The notes under the pieces: generated by a model
Databases searched by the model: none
What the model was told of the DNA's origin: nothing
Seen by the model: the letters and a program-made list of their open reading frames with translations, nothing else
Translations under genes and position numbers: made by a program
Shown here: positions 1 through 8,170 of the stretch, one piece after another
Position numbering within the stretch: the first letter of the stretch is position 1
How the letters are laid out: the number at the start of each line of letters is the position of its first letter
Assembly: GCA_030849065.1 (NCBI GenBank)
Contig: JASAON010001325.1
Coordinates: 1-13,107 of the forward strand
Reading direction: 5' to 3'
Length of the DNA stretch: 13,107 nt
Source: Jaenimonas drosophilae
Taxonomy: Eukaryota > Euglenozoa > Kinetoplastea > Trypanosomatida > Trypanosomatidae

Positions 1-389
1 TCACCGACGATGTGTGAGTGGAGCGTGTGGATGCTCCCAGCGTACACATGACCACGCGGCCAGCCGTTACTGTACGACTTCCTCTCCTCTGTGATGTTTT
101 GTGTTTTCTTTTTTAAATTTGTGTTCTGTGTTTAGGGTTCTGGTGACGAGTACCCGCACCATGGATTCAAGCCGCGAATCGGCGGAACGAAGTAACTTAG
201 CAGCTTGCGTTATCTTATGCCTTTTTTCTTTTCTGTTGTGTTTTCGCGGTCATTGTTGCTCGTGGTTTGAGGACAACACTCGCGTCCATTGCTGCTTTTT
301 TTTGTCGAGCGTGTGTTCATGTTGCCCTTAAGCATAATTAACTCTTGGGCAGTGTGTGTGTGTGCCACACCCTATTCTGCACCTCTTAC
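1..389 (+). repeat. Diverged direct repeat, copy A (3'-flank of a presumed upstream ENT)
   Basis: Bases 1-109 match 2935-3043 with one mismatch (c78 versus t3012). Bases 130-195 are again close to 3061-3126, and 360-389 matches 3304-3333 with four mismatches; the stretches between are diverged and pyrimidine- or TTG-rich. Copy B starts 419 bases after the stop of ENT gene 1, so copy A is probably the 3' flank of another ENT copy lying to the left of the window. The true left end of the repeat is outside the window or exactly at its edge. It contains a hairpin at 20-37 and two short stems at 141-161 and 171-183. No coding constraint is seen in it. Confidence 0.85.
20..37 (+). promoter_or_regulatory. 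Stem-loop in repeat copy A (GGAGCGT / ATGCTCC, GTGG loop)
   Basis: Bases 20-26 (ggagcgt) can pair with 31-37 (atgctcc), giving seven pairs with one G-U, closed by a four-base gtgg loop. The element is identical in copy B (2954-2971). Its place in the presumed 3' untranslated region of purine transporter genes suggests an mRNA regulatory hairpin. Function is inferred only. Confidence 0.4.
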
Positions 390-883
390 TCACTAACACA
401 CTTAGATACGATGCTTTCTGGCCCCCCATGTGCGGTGTTGCAATCATGCTTTTAGCACGAGTGACGTTCTCAAGAAGTTCGTCAGTGGCACCCACTCATG
501 CTTAGTGGTTGATGAGGGGATGGTGGAATGGGTTTAAGTGGTAATTGTTTGGCCCTGTGTGTGGATGTACGATGTATGCCGCAGGTGCTTAACCCATCTG
601 CTCTGCCCATTGCCCTGTGAGTGAAGTGGCGTCGGCTGACGCACGCGTGATCAGCAGCTACATTTTCTGTTTGTCATTTTGAACTTCCTTTTCATTGTAA
701 CTTTTTTCTTGCTTTGTAGTTGATGTTTTGCCAATGCCCTGTAGTGCCACACCCCGTGAAATCCTTCGTGTGTGGACTGAGCAGGCACTGTGCTAAAGCC
801 TGAGGCGAATTGTTTTTTTCTTGTTGTTGACTGTTTGTGTGTGTGTGTGCCCGTACTGCATGGCATGATTCTACGTAACATAG
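390..883. other. Gene-free stretch upstream of ENT gene 1
   Basis: No ORF here has protein-like composition. Visible items are a perfect 5-bp hairpin at 629-642 (gcgtc, loop ggct, gacgc), a pyrimidine tract at about 684-719 ending in a possible splice acceptor tag (717-719), and a TG run near 836-850. It is probably the end of an upstream 3' untranslated region plus the intergenic spacer. Confidence 0.5.
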
Positions 884-917
884 TCTTCCTTTGTATTCCT
901 TGTATTTGTTTGCACAG
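884..917 (+). promoter_or_regulatory. Candidate trans-splice acceptor for ENT gene 1
   Basis: A T/C-rich run at 884-915 is followed by cacag, with AG at 916-917. From 868 to the start codon at 1097 there is no ATG in any frame, as expected of a kinetoplastid 5' leader, which would be 179 bases here. An alternative acceptor is the tag at 717-719, but that leader would contain several upstream ATGs. Confidence 0.45.
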
Positions 918-1096
918 GTGTGAAGTCACTCTCTCACCCCTACACGTCCCCACACTTCTCTAAGCGATCTTCCCAACACATTCTCCCGAAGTCAGTAAGA
1001 CCGCCATCGCTCCGTACCCATCATCACCATCGTTGCACTACTACCGCCACTACAACCACAGTAACATTCCAACCCCATTGTACCTCTTCGTGAAGA

Positions 1097-2515
1097 ATGG
1101 GATTCTTGTGCCTTTCGAGTGGAGCCGAAGCGGCCTTTTTCATCACATGCCTTGGTGTAGGCATGTGCATGATGATCGGCATCAGCACTGTGACTGCTGC
1201 CCCGGCCTTCATGCTTAACTACTACCAATACGTTGCTGGCTCACAGGATGCTGTGCCTCGTTATGAGTACTTCTGGGGCCATGTGCTCACCATCTACTGT
1301 ACTGGTGCTGATGTCATTCAGCTTGCTCTTGAGCCCACGAATGTGACACAGGTGTTCAACCGTTTCTCCCTGCTTGCGCGTCTTCTTGCCGCCGCTGCCC
1401 TGCTACTTCTGGAGTTGCTGATTGTGATGATCACCCCTCACTTCCACGGGTCTGAGGGAGGTGCTGTTGGTGCTGTGATCGTTGCCTCTATTCTTGGTGG
1501 CATTGGCCGTGCGTACTTTGAGAGCACGGGCTTTGCGCTTGCTGGAGCTGCCCCACCGAACATCCGAGCTGCGGCCATGGCTGGACTTCCATTTGCTGGA
1601 TGTCTTGCCTCCACTCTGCAGATCATTCTTCTTGCGGCGATGCCGAGCACGTATGAGGGCGTGATGACGCAGTCAGTGATCTACTTCTCCATTGCGATCT
1701 TTGTTGTTGTGGGCACATCGGTGTTGCTGCTGCTTCTACCGTACAACTCCGTTGCGAAGAAGTGCATCTCTGAGTTCAGCTCCACTGGAGGCTTCCTTGA
1801 CAAGCTCTACCGCCCCGTGCGGGCGTCTGAGGATGAGGATGAGGTGGAGCCGTCGACCATCTCCCAGCGCGAAGATGGCACTGTGACCGGAACGATGCAG
1901 GACGGCTCTCACCAGGTGGAGCGTCCCGCAAGTGAGGAGTTTGCGGAGATGGATAAGTCGATGACATTGAAGGCTGCTGTTGAAGATGCCAATCAGGTGA
2001 CGACTGGCGAGCTTCTGCAGCGAGTGAAGGTGATGCCCGTTCTCAAGAAGATCTACCCCATGATGCTGAGCTGTGCCTTGAACTTCTTTGTGGCCTGCCT
2101 GCTGACTCCTGGTGTGCTCATTGCCCCCAACATCACTGACCCTTGGTTCACAACCCTGGTGATGGCGACAATGAACTACACAGATGTGCTGGGCCGTGCC
2201 TGTACCCTATCTTCGAAGGCGTGGGCCCCACGGTGGGCAGTGCCGGTGATGGCCCTTCTGCGCATCATCTTCATTCCGTTGCTCTTCCTCTGTGCCACCC
2301 ACGTGATTCCTTCCTTGGCTGTGGTGTATGTCCTCGTGGCATTCTTTGGCCTGACGACTGGCTACGTCGGCTGCCTATCCATGGTCTACGCCCCACTGAC
2401 CCCTGGTCTCAGCGAAGGCGAGCAAGCACTTGCTGGCCAGTGCACCGCCATCAGCCTCATGACTGGCGTAACCATTGGCTGCATCCTACAGCTTGCAGTT
2501 GTCATTCCCCTTTGA
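1097..2515 (+). CDS. Equilibrative nucleoside/nucleobase transporter (ENT family, SLC29), paralogue 1
   Basis: A 472-residue polytopic membrane protein. Family signatures visible are the GGIGRAYFE-TGFALAGAAP stretch at residues 134-153 (TM4-TM5 region), MNYTDVLGR in TM8 with Asp363 and Arg367, and LLRIIFIPLLFLC in TM9 (388-400). Asp and Arg in TM8 are essential in characterised Leishmania ENTs. An acidic, variable loop of about 70 residues (240-312) separates two membrane halves, as in the family's large loop between TM6 and TM7. Length is normal (about 450-500 residues). Kinetoplastid ENTs import purine nucleosides or bases at the plasma membrane, usually proton-coupled; the substrate cannot be told from sequence. 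The ATG at 1097 is chosen because it follows an ATG-free leader and its N-terminus aligns with ENT 2 at TM1 (shared TCLGVGMCMM). Codons lean to CTT/GTT more than in ENT 2. Its 3' flank carries repeat copy B. Confidence 0.93.
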   Translation: MGFLCLSSGAEAAFFITCLGVGMCMMIGISTVTAAPAFMLNYYQYVAGSQDAVPRYEYFWGHVLTIYCTGADVIQLALEPTNVTQVFNRFSLLARLLAAAALLLLELLIVMITPHFHGSEGGAVGAVIVASILGGIGRAYFESTGFALAGAAPPNIRAAAMAGLPFAGCLASTLQIILLAAMPSTYEGVMTQSVIYFSIAIFVVVGTSVLLLLLPYNSVAKKCISEFSSTGGFLDKLYRPVRASEDEDEVEPSTISQREDGTVTGTMQDGSHQVERPASEEFAEMDKSMTLKAAVEDANQVTTGELLQRVKVMPVLKKIYPMMLSCALNFFVACLLTPGVLIAPNITDPWFTTLVMATMNYTDVLGRACTLSSKAWAPRWAVPVMALLRIIFIPLLFLCATHVIPSLAVVYVLVAFFGLTTGYVGCLSMVYAPLTPGLSEGEQALAGQCTAISLMTGVTIGCILQLAVVIPL

Positions 2516-2934
2516 AAAGTTGATTTCTTGCTTTGAAAAGTGCACAGAATCATGGTATGATGGTCACGGTTGTTGCTGGTGCGAGTGAAGATACCTGCAA
2601 ACAGTGAGTGACGATTACATGTGTCTGCTTGACAAGTGGAGTACCCTTGTGTCTCCAGCCACTTCATTACCTGCACGGTGAGAACGGCTAATATATGATT
2701 TGATTGTGAAGGTTCACAAGTGTGCGGTGTACTGCGTGGCCTCACAGATGCTGTGACTGCTGTGTGGTGCAGCCGTAACTTAAGTCGGTGCCGCAGGAAG
2801 TGATGGGGAGGTGTGAGAGACGACCCACACCAGCCATGTGCGGATGTGAGGAACGTTGTTGCTGACATTCCCTTTCCCCCTTGATTGTTTCTTCTTTCTT
2901 GTGAGTTTCTGTGTGGCTGGCTGGTGGACTGTCG
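2516..2934 (+). other. 3' flank / probable 3' UTR of ENT gene 1
   Basis: There are 419 bases between the ENT 1 stop and repeat copy B. No protein-like ORF is seen. The first bases repeat a short ttgaaaagt motif (2512-2520 and 2533-2541). Because copy A begins at the window edge, its matching left neighbour is not visible, so whether this part is also duplicated cannot be judged. Confidence 0.5.
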
Positions 2935-3333
2935 TCACCGACGATGTGTGAGTGGAGCGTGTGGATGCTCCCAGCGTACACATGACCACGCGGCCAGCCG
3001 TTACTGTACGATTTCCTCTCCTCTGTGATGTTTTGTGTTTTCTGTTCTTTTTGTTTGTTCTGGTTGGGTTGTGGTGACGAGTACACGCACCATGGACCCA
3101 TGCCGCGAATCGGCGGAACGAAGTAACCCAGCAGCTTGCATTATCTGGTGCCTTTTGTTTTTGTTGTTGCTTTTTGGTATTGTTGTTGTTTGTTGTTTGT
3201 GGAGGACACTCATTCCCTGCCTGTTGCAGCTTTTTGTTTCGCGTCGACCTTTTAAAAGTAATGAGTACCCTAAATAACACACATATACCCTCATTTCGCC
3301 CAGGTGTGCCATACTCTATACTGCAGCTCTTAC
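2935..3333 (+). repeat. Diverged direct repeat, copy B
   Basis: Partner of bases 1-389. The first 109 bases differ from copy A at one position. A second conserved block at 3061-3126 holds gtggtgacgagtac and gccgcgaatcggcgg, the latter able to form a short hairpin at 3102-3114. A third block is 3304-3333. The middle (about 3150-3240) is TTG/T-rich and diverged. The distance between copies (2934 bases at the left end) is the apparent length of one duplicated transporter-plus-flank unit. Confidence 0.88.
2954..2971 (+). promoter_or_regulatory. Stem-loop in repeat copy B (GGAGCGT / ATGCTCC)
   Basis: Identical to the hairpin at 20-37. It lies 438 bases downstream of the ENT 1 stop, so it could sit in the 3' untranslated region. 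A conserved stem-loop in 3' UTRs of purine transporter mRNAs has been reported in Leishmania and Trypanosoma brucei; whether this is the same element was not tested. Confidence 0.4.
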
Positions 3334-3719
3334 ATGATGAACACACGGAGGTTTGTTGGTGTTTGGTATCCCTGTGAAGAGGGATGTGTGAAGTTTTATA
3401 CGCCAGTGTTGCTTTTCATGAGCTGATGGATGGATCTGCTGCTCGCGTAGTGCTGAAGGCAACAGTAGTTCGTTGCTTATATCGAATGATGGGGTAAGCT
3501 GTACGTGGATAGAATGTTGTGGATGAACGGAGAACGCGATGAGCTTCCCTTCGTCACTTCTTGTTCTGTCAGTAAGGTGTAGTTTTTGTTTTGTGTTTGA
3601 TTCTTTCCTCTCTTTGATTTCGTATCGAATGAACTCCTTCCTGTGGCTTTGCCGTGATGTGTTTATGTGTTTTTTTTTGTTATAAATAGCTGATTTACTT
3701 GTGTCCTTCAATTCATTGC
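3334..3719. other. Gene-free spacer between repeat copy B and the DZIP1-like gene
   Basis: No convincing ORF. It contains a T/C-rich run at about 3578-3620 and an eight-to-nine base T run near 3670 followed by tataaatag (AG 3688-3689), both of which could serve trans-splicing or polyadenylation. No ATG occurs from 3668 to the start at 3953. Confidence 0.45.
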
Positions 3720-3767
3720 CGCCTCTCTTCATTTGCTACTGCTGCTGCTGCTGGGCTCCCCACGCAG
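3720..3767 (+). promoter_or_regulatory. Candidate trans-splice acceptor for the DZIP1-like gene
   Basis: A pyrimidine-rich stretch with a (CTG)5 run at 3739-3753 ends in ccccacgcag, AG at 3766-3767. This gives a 185-base leader without any ATG. Alternative AGs at 3688-3689 and near 3895 are also possible, so the exact site is uncertain. Confidence 0.35.
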
Positions 3768-3952
3768 CCCCTTCATAGAGTAAGGCATACGCAACCATAT
3801 ATTGGCACAAGACTGCGGCGCCGAAAGAAGCCACCGTCCTTCATAGACAAACTGCGTTTTCTGTTTCGTGTGTGCTGATCTCACCGCTGCGATAGATTCA
3901 TTTTTCGTGGTATCTGTTCACCAGCCTGCGAATACAAACGCCACGGAACAAG

Positions 3953-6084
3953 ATGAGTGATGTCTCTGCGCAGCTCCATGCCTTCCGGTACCTCTCCTCT
4001 GACCGCCCAACCCCATGGCCGTTGATTCGCTCCATGGACGTGAGCAAGCTCATGACCGAGGCCCCTAACCTGGGAGGCATGAAACACCTCCTCTCAGCCT
4101 TATCAGATTGCAACCTATCCGTGGCCAGCTCAAGCTCCGCAGATGTGCTGCAGCTCTGTCGGCTCATGCAGGCATCTCTGCAGTTTGCACTGTGGTCGCA
4201 GCGTATCTTGAAGGACCAACTGGTGGCTGCAAGTACCTCTGCCGCACTGCAGAGCATCTCTGCGGGGCAGTTGCGGCGAGTGGAGGAGCGAGACCAACAC
4301 ACGCGCACTGCGCTGGAGATGGCAGAGGCGAGAAAGGTGGAGGCGGAGCGACTGGCTGACCGAAGCCGCGCGACGGCCGCCGCACTGGAGGCAATGCTCC
4401 GAGCGCAGCAGAAGAGGCACGCCCCCTCACCAGCTCTCACATTGAGCGCGCCGCCGCCATCCGACGGCTGGCCTATAGCCGCTGGACGACGCTCCATGAG
4501 CACTGGGCTTGACCCCCGTCGAAGGCCAGTGGCCAGGAGCAACAGCAGTAGCACCGAGCCCTCCAGCATGGACGATTGCAGCACCATCACAAGCTGCCAT
4601 CATCACCGCCGTCGTCGCCGTCGTCACCGACATGGCGCGGCCTCCGATTCTGTGGATGAGGCGCCCTACGTTGATTGGGGCACTTTTGCACGTGTTTTGG
4701 CCAAGGGAATGCCGGCATGTGAGGACCGTGTGCGTCCCCCTCTACCATCTACACCATTAGTGGCAGAGAGGCATGCACCTGAGGTGTCAGCGGCAGCGGT
4801 GGAGGCGCTCGTGGAGGTTGCGGTTGCCAAGGCGATGCGCACCTACAGCACAAACGGCACCACCACAGTAGGTGGCAGCAACACAACCACATTGGCTGGC
4901 AGCTTGCTGCCACAGTCCTCCACTGTCGTCACAACAGCCGCGCCAAAGATCTCTGCCAAAGTGACTACAGGAGTGAAACCAGTGGAGGTTGCGCAAACCG
5001 CTGCCAAGGCAAAACCCGTGCCTGTTGCAGGGGTACTAGTTGCCCCACCAACAACAGCACCATTCACAACCCCAACCCCCACAACCACAACCACAACCGC
5101 AACACCACAAACCACAACCGCAACGCCAACATCTACAACCACAACCACAACCACAACAAAGGTTCCTGCTTCGTTAACCACCACCACACCTGCACCCGGT
5201 ATGACAGTTGAGGCTCCTGCACCGAGCTCCCTCCTTTCCCTTGACCTGGCCTCATGTGCTGGAGAGAAGCCCCTTCCCACGACTGCACTCGCACAACGCG
5301 CCCAGACCGCACGACCCACCACAACGCAGGCGCCATCATCACAACCGGCCAAGACCGCAACAACGGCGAGGAAGAAGTCGCTGCCTGACTTCTCGCCCGC
5401 CTGCCTCCGCTCACCCAAGAAGGCTGCTGGCCGACCTCCGCCATCCACCACACCCACAACGGCCCTTGCCAACAAGAGCTCCGTGAGCATCTACTCTGAT
5501 GATGCTCCAGCTTCTGCAGCACTTCGGAAGAGCACCTCTGCTACCGTGAACCCTGACGATGTTCCAGCCTCTGCAGCACTTCGGAAGAGCACCTCTGTTT
5601 CCGTGAACCCTGCTGATGTTCCAGCTTCTGCAGCACTCTGGAAGAGCACCTCCGCTACCGTGAACCCTGACGATGTTCCAGCTTCTGCGGCACTCCGGAA
5701 GAGCACCTCTGCTACCGTGAACCCTGACGATGTTCCAGCCTCTGCAGCACTCCGGAAGAGCACCTCTGCTACCGTGAACCCTGATGATGNACCGTTCCCT
5801 TGGGTACCTGCCCCTGCTGCCGCACGACGATGCCGGTGGAGGAGGTGGATGCACATGTGGTGGAATGCGATATGCGCATGGTGAGGTGTGATGGCTGCGG
5901 ACGGAGTGTTGTGGCACGGCTTCGGAACCGGCACAACTGCCCCAACGACGCCAGTGGCACGCCATCAAGCTTGGCCTCATCACCCACGGGAGATGGCCGG
6001 CAGACCAGTTTCAACACCGCCTCCTCCGCGCTGCAGGAGGCACAACGAGAGCTCCAAGCGCTTCTGGCTGGCGACGATGACTAA
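3953..6084 (+). CDS. DZIP1-like protein with coiled coil, tandem repeats and C-terminal paired zinc fingers (frame interrupted by an assembly gap)
   Basis: From ATG 3953 the frame is open to the n at 5790, about 612 residues. Residues 10-90 resemble the DZIP1 (Iguana) N-terminal domain: FR near the start, WPLIRSMDV (22-30), then hydrophobic helices ending in LCRLMQASLQFALWSQRIL (68-86). Residues 106-155 are a charged, probable coiled coil. Next come a His/Arg run (216-227), a short ordered patch near 238-252, a Thr/Pro/Ala-rich linker with long Thr runs (371-402), and 19-residue tandem repeats from 516. After the n the continuing protein moves to another frame: the literal frame ends in an unlikely tail at 5884, whereas the frame from 5791 to stop 6084 encodes C-x2-C-x11-H-x3-C followed by C-x2-C-x11-H-x1-C. 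I read this as one gene with a collapsed repeat gap. DZIP1 proteins act at the basal body and ciliary transition zone; a flagellar role here is inferred. The usual C2H2 finger after the DZIP1 coiled coil is not seen. Confidence 0.75.
5063..5160 (+). repeat. Low-complexity ACAACC-type repeat encoding a poly-Thr linker
   Basis: Imperfect runs of acaacc and caacgcc encode threonine tracts broken by Ala, Pro and Gln (protein residues about 371-402 of the DZIP1-like protein). Such mucin-like composition is likely disordered. On the minus strand it generates long Val-rich spurious ORFs. Confidence 0.8.
5498..5789 (+). repeat. 57-bp in-frame tandem repeats (five full copies plus a stub)
   Basis: Copies start at 5498, 5555, 5612, 5669 and 5726, and a sixth begins at 5783 and is cut by the n at 5790. 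Each encodes 19 residues of the type DDVPASAALRKSTSATVNP. Variants are DDA (copy 1), VSV for ATV (copy 2), and AD plus Trp for Arg (copy 3); copies 4 and 5 encode the same protein sequence. A degenerate half unit (KSSVSIYS) precedes copy 1. The near identity of copies 4-5 next to the unresolved base suggests that more copies were collapsed in assembly. Confidence 0.95.
5790..5790. other. Unresolved base / assembly gap inside the tandem repeat
   Basis: A single n follows gatgatg, the first seven bases of a sixth repeat unit. The sequence to its right is no longer repeat and is read in a different frame. The n most likely stands for an unknown number of missing bases, not one base. Confidence 0.85.
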
Positions 6085-6282
6085 CTAGTGGCTGGTTGCT
6101 CGTGTGTGTGTGTGTGTGTGAATGTGTTGCAGTGCGCATACATGCGTCGTGAGTGTGGTCAGTGGATCTTGGGACCACATTTTCTTCTCTGGCCAGCAGA
6201 GGCCACAAATTCAGTTGCGTATAGCGTTTTGTTTCTGTATGTCTGTGTGAGCAAGTGACTTGGTGGTGGATATTCATGTTCA
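6085..6282. other. 3' flank of the DZIP1-like gene
   Basis: The stretch begins with a 19-base GT microsatellite at 6102-6120, only 17 bases after the stop. No ORF or strong hairpin stands out in the rest. It is probably 3' untranslated region and spacer. Confidence 0.5.
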
Positions 6283-6336
6283 TCTCTCTCCTCCCTCTCT
6301 TACTTGTGTGTGTGTGTGTGTGTTTATCTACGGTAG
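6283..6336 (+). promoter_or_regulatory. Candidate trans-splice acceptor for ENT gene 2
   Basis: A CT-rich tract at 6283-6304 runs into (TG)9 at 6305-6322, and the first AG follows at 6335-6336 (cggtag). The 410 bases from 6279 to the ENT 2 start hold no ATG, so a long leader of about 352 bases with CAA runs (6457-6472, 6638-6654) is plausible. The acceptor could also lie further in, for example the tag at 6501-6503. Confidence 0.4.
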
Positions 6337-6688
6337 TACGCCTGTTCCGAACAGCGTCCACACTCTAACATTAGCAACTACCCACTCACGAAGCTCTTCC
6401 TGCCTCACCACCACACATTCTACGAGGTACTCTCACGAAGAAACACGTAAAAAAAAACAACAACAACAACATCTATTTGCCCAAGACGTGATCTCATTTG
6501 TAGCTTAGTTGTCGCGTGCCGCCTCTCATCAAACACCTGCACCCTTTGTCTTCGTATCGCCACCTAACGGTTGTGTGCGTTGAACTGTTTGCTATTCTTC
6601 TTCTTCTACGACATCGTCGAACTGTTGCATTCATTGCAACAACAACAACAACACCAACTCCCATACAAATCTTGGCTTGTACATCATC

Positions 6689-8170
6689 ATGGCTCTTGGC
6701 CTGAAAGACCGCTGGGAGTGGCTCTTCTTCGTCACATGCCTCGGTGTGGGTATGTGCATGATGATGGGCCTCAACGCCGTGGACAGTGCACCCAACTACA
6801 TCCTCTACTACTACCAGTACGTGACGGGAGACGCAAATGCCAAACCCGCCAACCCCAACTTTTGGAAGCACGTCATGACCTACTACAGCGTCGTGACGGA
6901 TTGTGTGCAGCTCACCCTTGAACCCATCAACATCACACAGTTCCTCTGCCGCTTCTCACTCCTCTTCCGTCTGGAGAGCTCCATCGTTCTCCTCCTCGTG
7001 GAGCTCCTCATCATCATGCTGACCCCACACGGCACGAGCACTCAGAATGGTGGCATTGCGGCACTCATGTGTGCTGCTGTCATTGGTGGCATTGGCCGAG
7101 CCTTCTGTGAAAACACGGGCTTCGCCCTCGCTGGCGCAGCCCCGGCAAAGATCCGAATTGGCACGATGATGGGCCTCCCACTCAGTGGCGTGCTCACCTC
7201 CACGATGCAGATCATCCTCCTCGCGACCATGTCCACGGACTACGATGCCATCATCACCCAATCCATCATTTACTTCACCATCGCCATCATCATCATCTTC
7301 GCCACCGGTGTGCTTCTCGCCCTCCTGCTGCGCAACCCTGTAGCGCAGGAGCACATTGCCGAATTCCGCAGCTCCCGAAGCGTGTGGAAGAACATTTACC
7401 GCCCCATCGCCAGAGATGCCGCAGAGGCCTACCGCGATGCCGATGACGACGATGAAGGTCGCGGGCGTGCGCAGGAGCAAGACAGCAACTCCACTCCTCA
7501 TGAGGTGGTGGCGTCGGGCATGATCTCACCGAGCCTACTCGATGCCGCACGTGAGGATGGCGGTGCCACACCAGCTGAGACAGGCGTAGAAACGCCCGAG
7601 CTGAAGAACCTCTCTGACCTCCGCCCCGTCGCTGAGACCCCGTCGGGCCTCACCACGGCGGAGCTCGCGCAGAAGGCGAAGCTCCTTCCGGTGCTAAAGA
7701 AGATTTACCCGATGATTTTTGCGTGCAGCCTTAACTTCTTCATCTCGTGCCTCCTCTTCCCTGGCCTTCTCATCGCCGTGAACCCCAACGGTGCGTGGTT
7801 TGGCACCATCATCATCGCCCTCTTCAACTACGGCGATCTCACCGGACGCATCTTTACCCTCTCCCCACGCACGTGGCTGCCACGCAAGTACGTTGTCATT
7901 GCCAGCATCTGCCGCCTCATCTTCGTCCCGCTGCTCCTCCTCTGCGCCACGGGCAAGATCAAGTCTGAGGTGGCGGCATACCTCTTCACTGCCTTCCTCG
8001 GCATGACGAACGGATTCATTGGCACCTTGTGCGTGATTTACTCACCCCTCACCCCAGGCCTCACCGATGGCGAGAAGGTCATTGCGGGCCAATGCACAGA
8101 CGTCAGCCTCATCTCCGGATGCACCTTTGGTGCTCTGCTGCAGATTCCTCTCGTGCTGCCCTTCCCCTAA
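6689..8170 (+). CDS. Equilibrative nucleoside/nucleobase transporter (ENT family, SLC29), paralogue 2
   Basis: A 493-residue polytopic membrane protein. GGIGRAFCENTGFALAGAAP spans residues 133-152, FNYGDLTGR lies in TM8 with Asp383 and Arg387, and CRLIFVPLLLLC (408-419) matches the TM9 motif. The hydrophilic loop between TM6 and TM7 (about 241-332) is longer than in ENT 1, with an acidic DADDDDE patch at 250-256. The open frame extends to an upstream TTG at 6677, but the first ATG is at 6689, after an ATG-free leader, and gives an N-terminus equivalent to ENT 1. Codons end strongly in C (CTC, ATC, AAC), unlike ENT 1, which hints at higher expression or a different history. It probably imports purine nucleosides or bases for salvage; substrate is not predictable. 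It follows the DZIP1-like gene, which separates it from ENT 1. Confidence 0.94.
   Translation: MALGLKDRWEWLFFVTCLGVGMCMMMGLNAVDSAPNYILYYYQYVTGDANAKPANPNFWKHVMTYYSVVTDCVQLTLEPINITQFLCRFSLLFRLESSIVLLLVELLIIMLTPHGTSTQNGGIAALMCAAVIGGIGRAFCENTGFALAGAAPAKIRIGTMMGLPLSGVLTSTMQIILLATMSTDYDAIITQSIIYFTIAIIIIFATGVLLALLLRNPVAQEHIAEFRSSRSVWKNIYRPIARDAAEAYRDADDDDEGRGRAQEQDSNSTPHEVVASGMISPSLLDAAREDGGATPAETGVETPELKNLSDLRPVAETPSGLTTAELAQKAKLLPVLKKIYPMIFACSLNFFISCLLFPGLLIAVNPNGAWFGTIIIALFNYGDLTGRIFTLSPRTWLPRKYVVIASICRLIFVPLLLLCATGKIKSEVAAYLFTAFLGMTNGFIGTLCVIYSPLTPGLTDGEKVIAGQCTDVSLISGCTFGALLQIPLVLPFP

Noticed and set aside
1..389. Mobile element (SIDER/ingi-type retroposon)
   Set aside because: There is no poly(A) tail, target-site duplication or retroposon signature that I recognise, and both copies sit in the same place relative to ENT genes, so tandem gene duplication explains them better.
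4843..5490. 215-residue Val-rich ORF on the minus strand
   Set aside because: It is the complement of ACA/ACC threonine repeats in the DZIP1-like gene. The poly-Val product is compositional only.
5411..5983. Minus-strand ORFs across the 57-bp repeats
   Set aside because: Repeats without stops are open in several frames. The + frame continues from a good N-terminal domain, so the minus frames are artefacts.
6677..6688. N-terminal extension of ENT 2 from an upstream TTG
   Set aside because: TTG starts are not expected in trypanosomatid nuclear genes, and the ATG at 6689 gives an N-terminus aligned with ENT 1.
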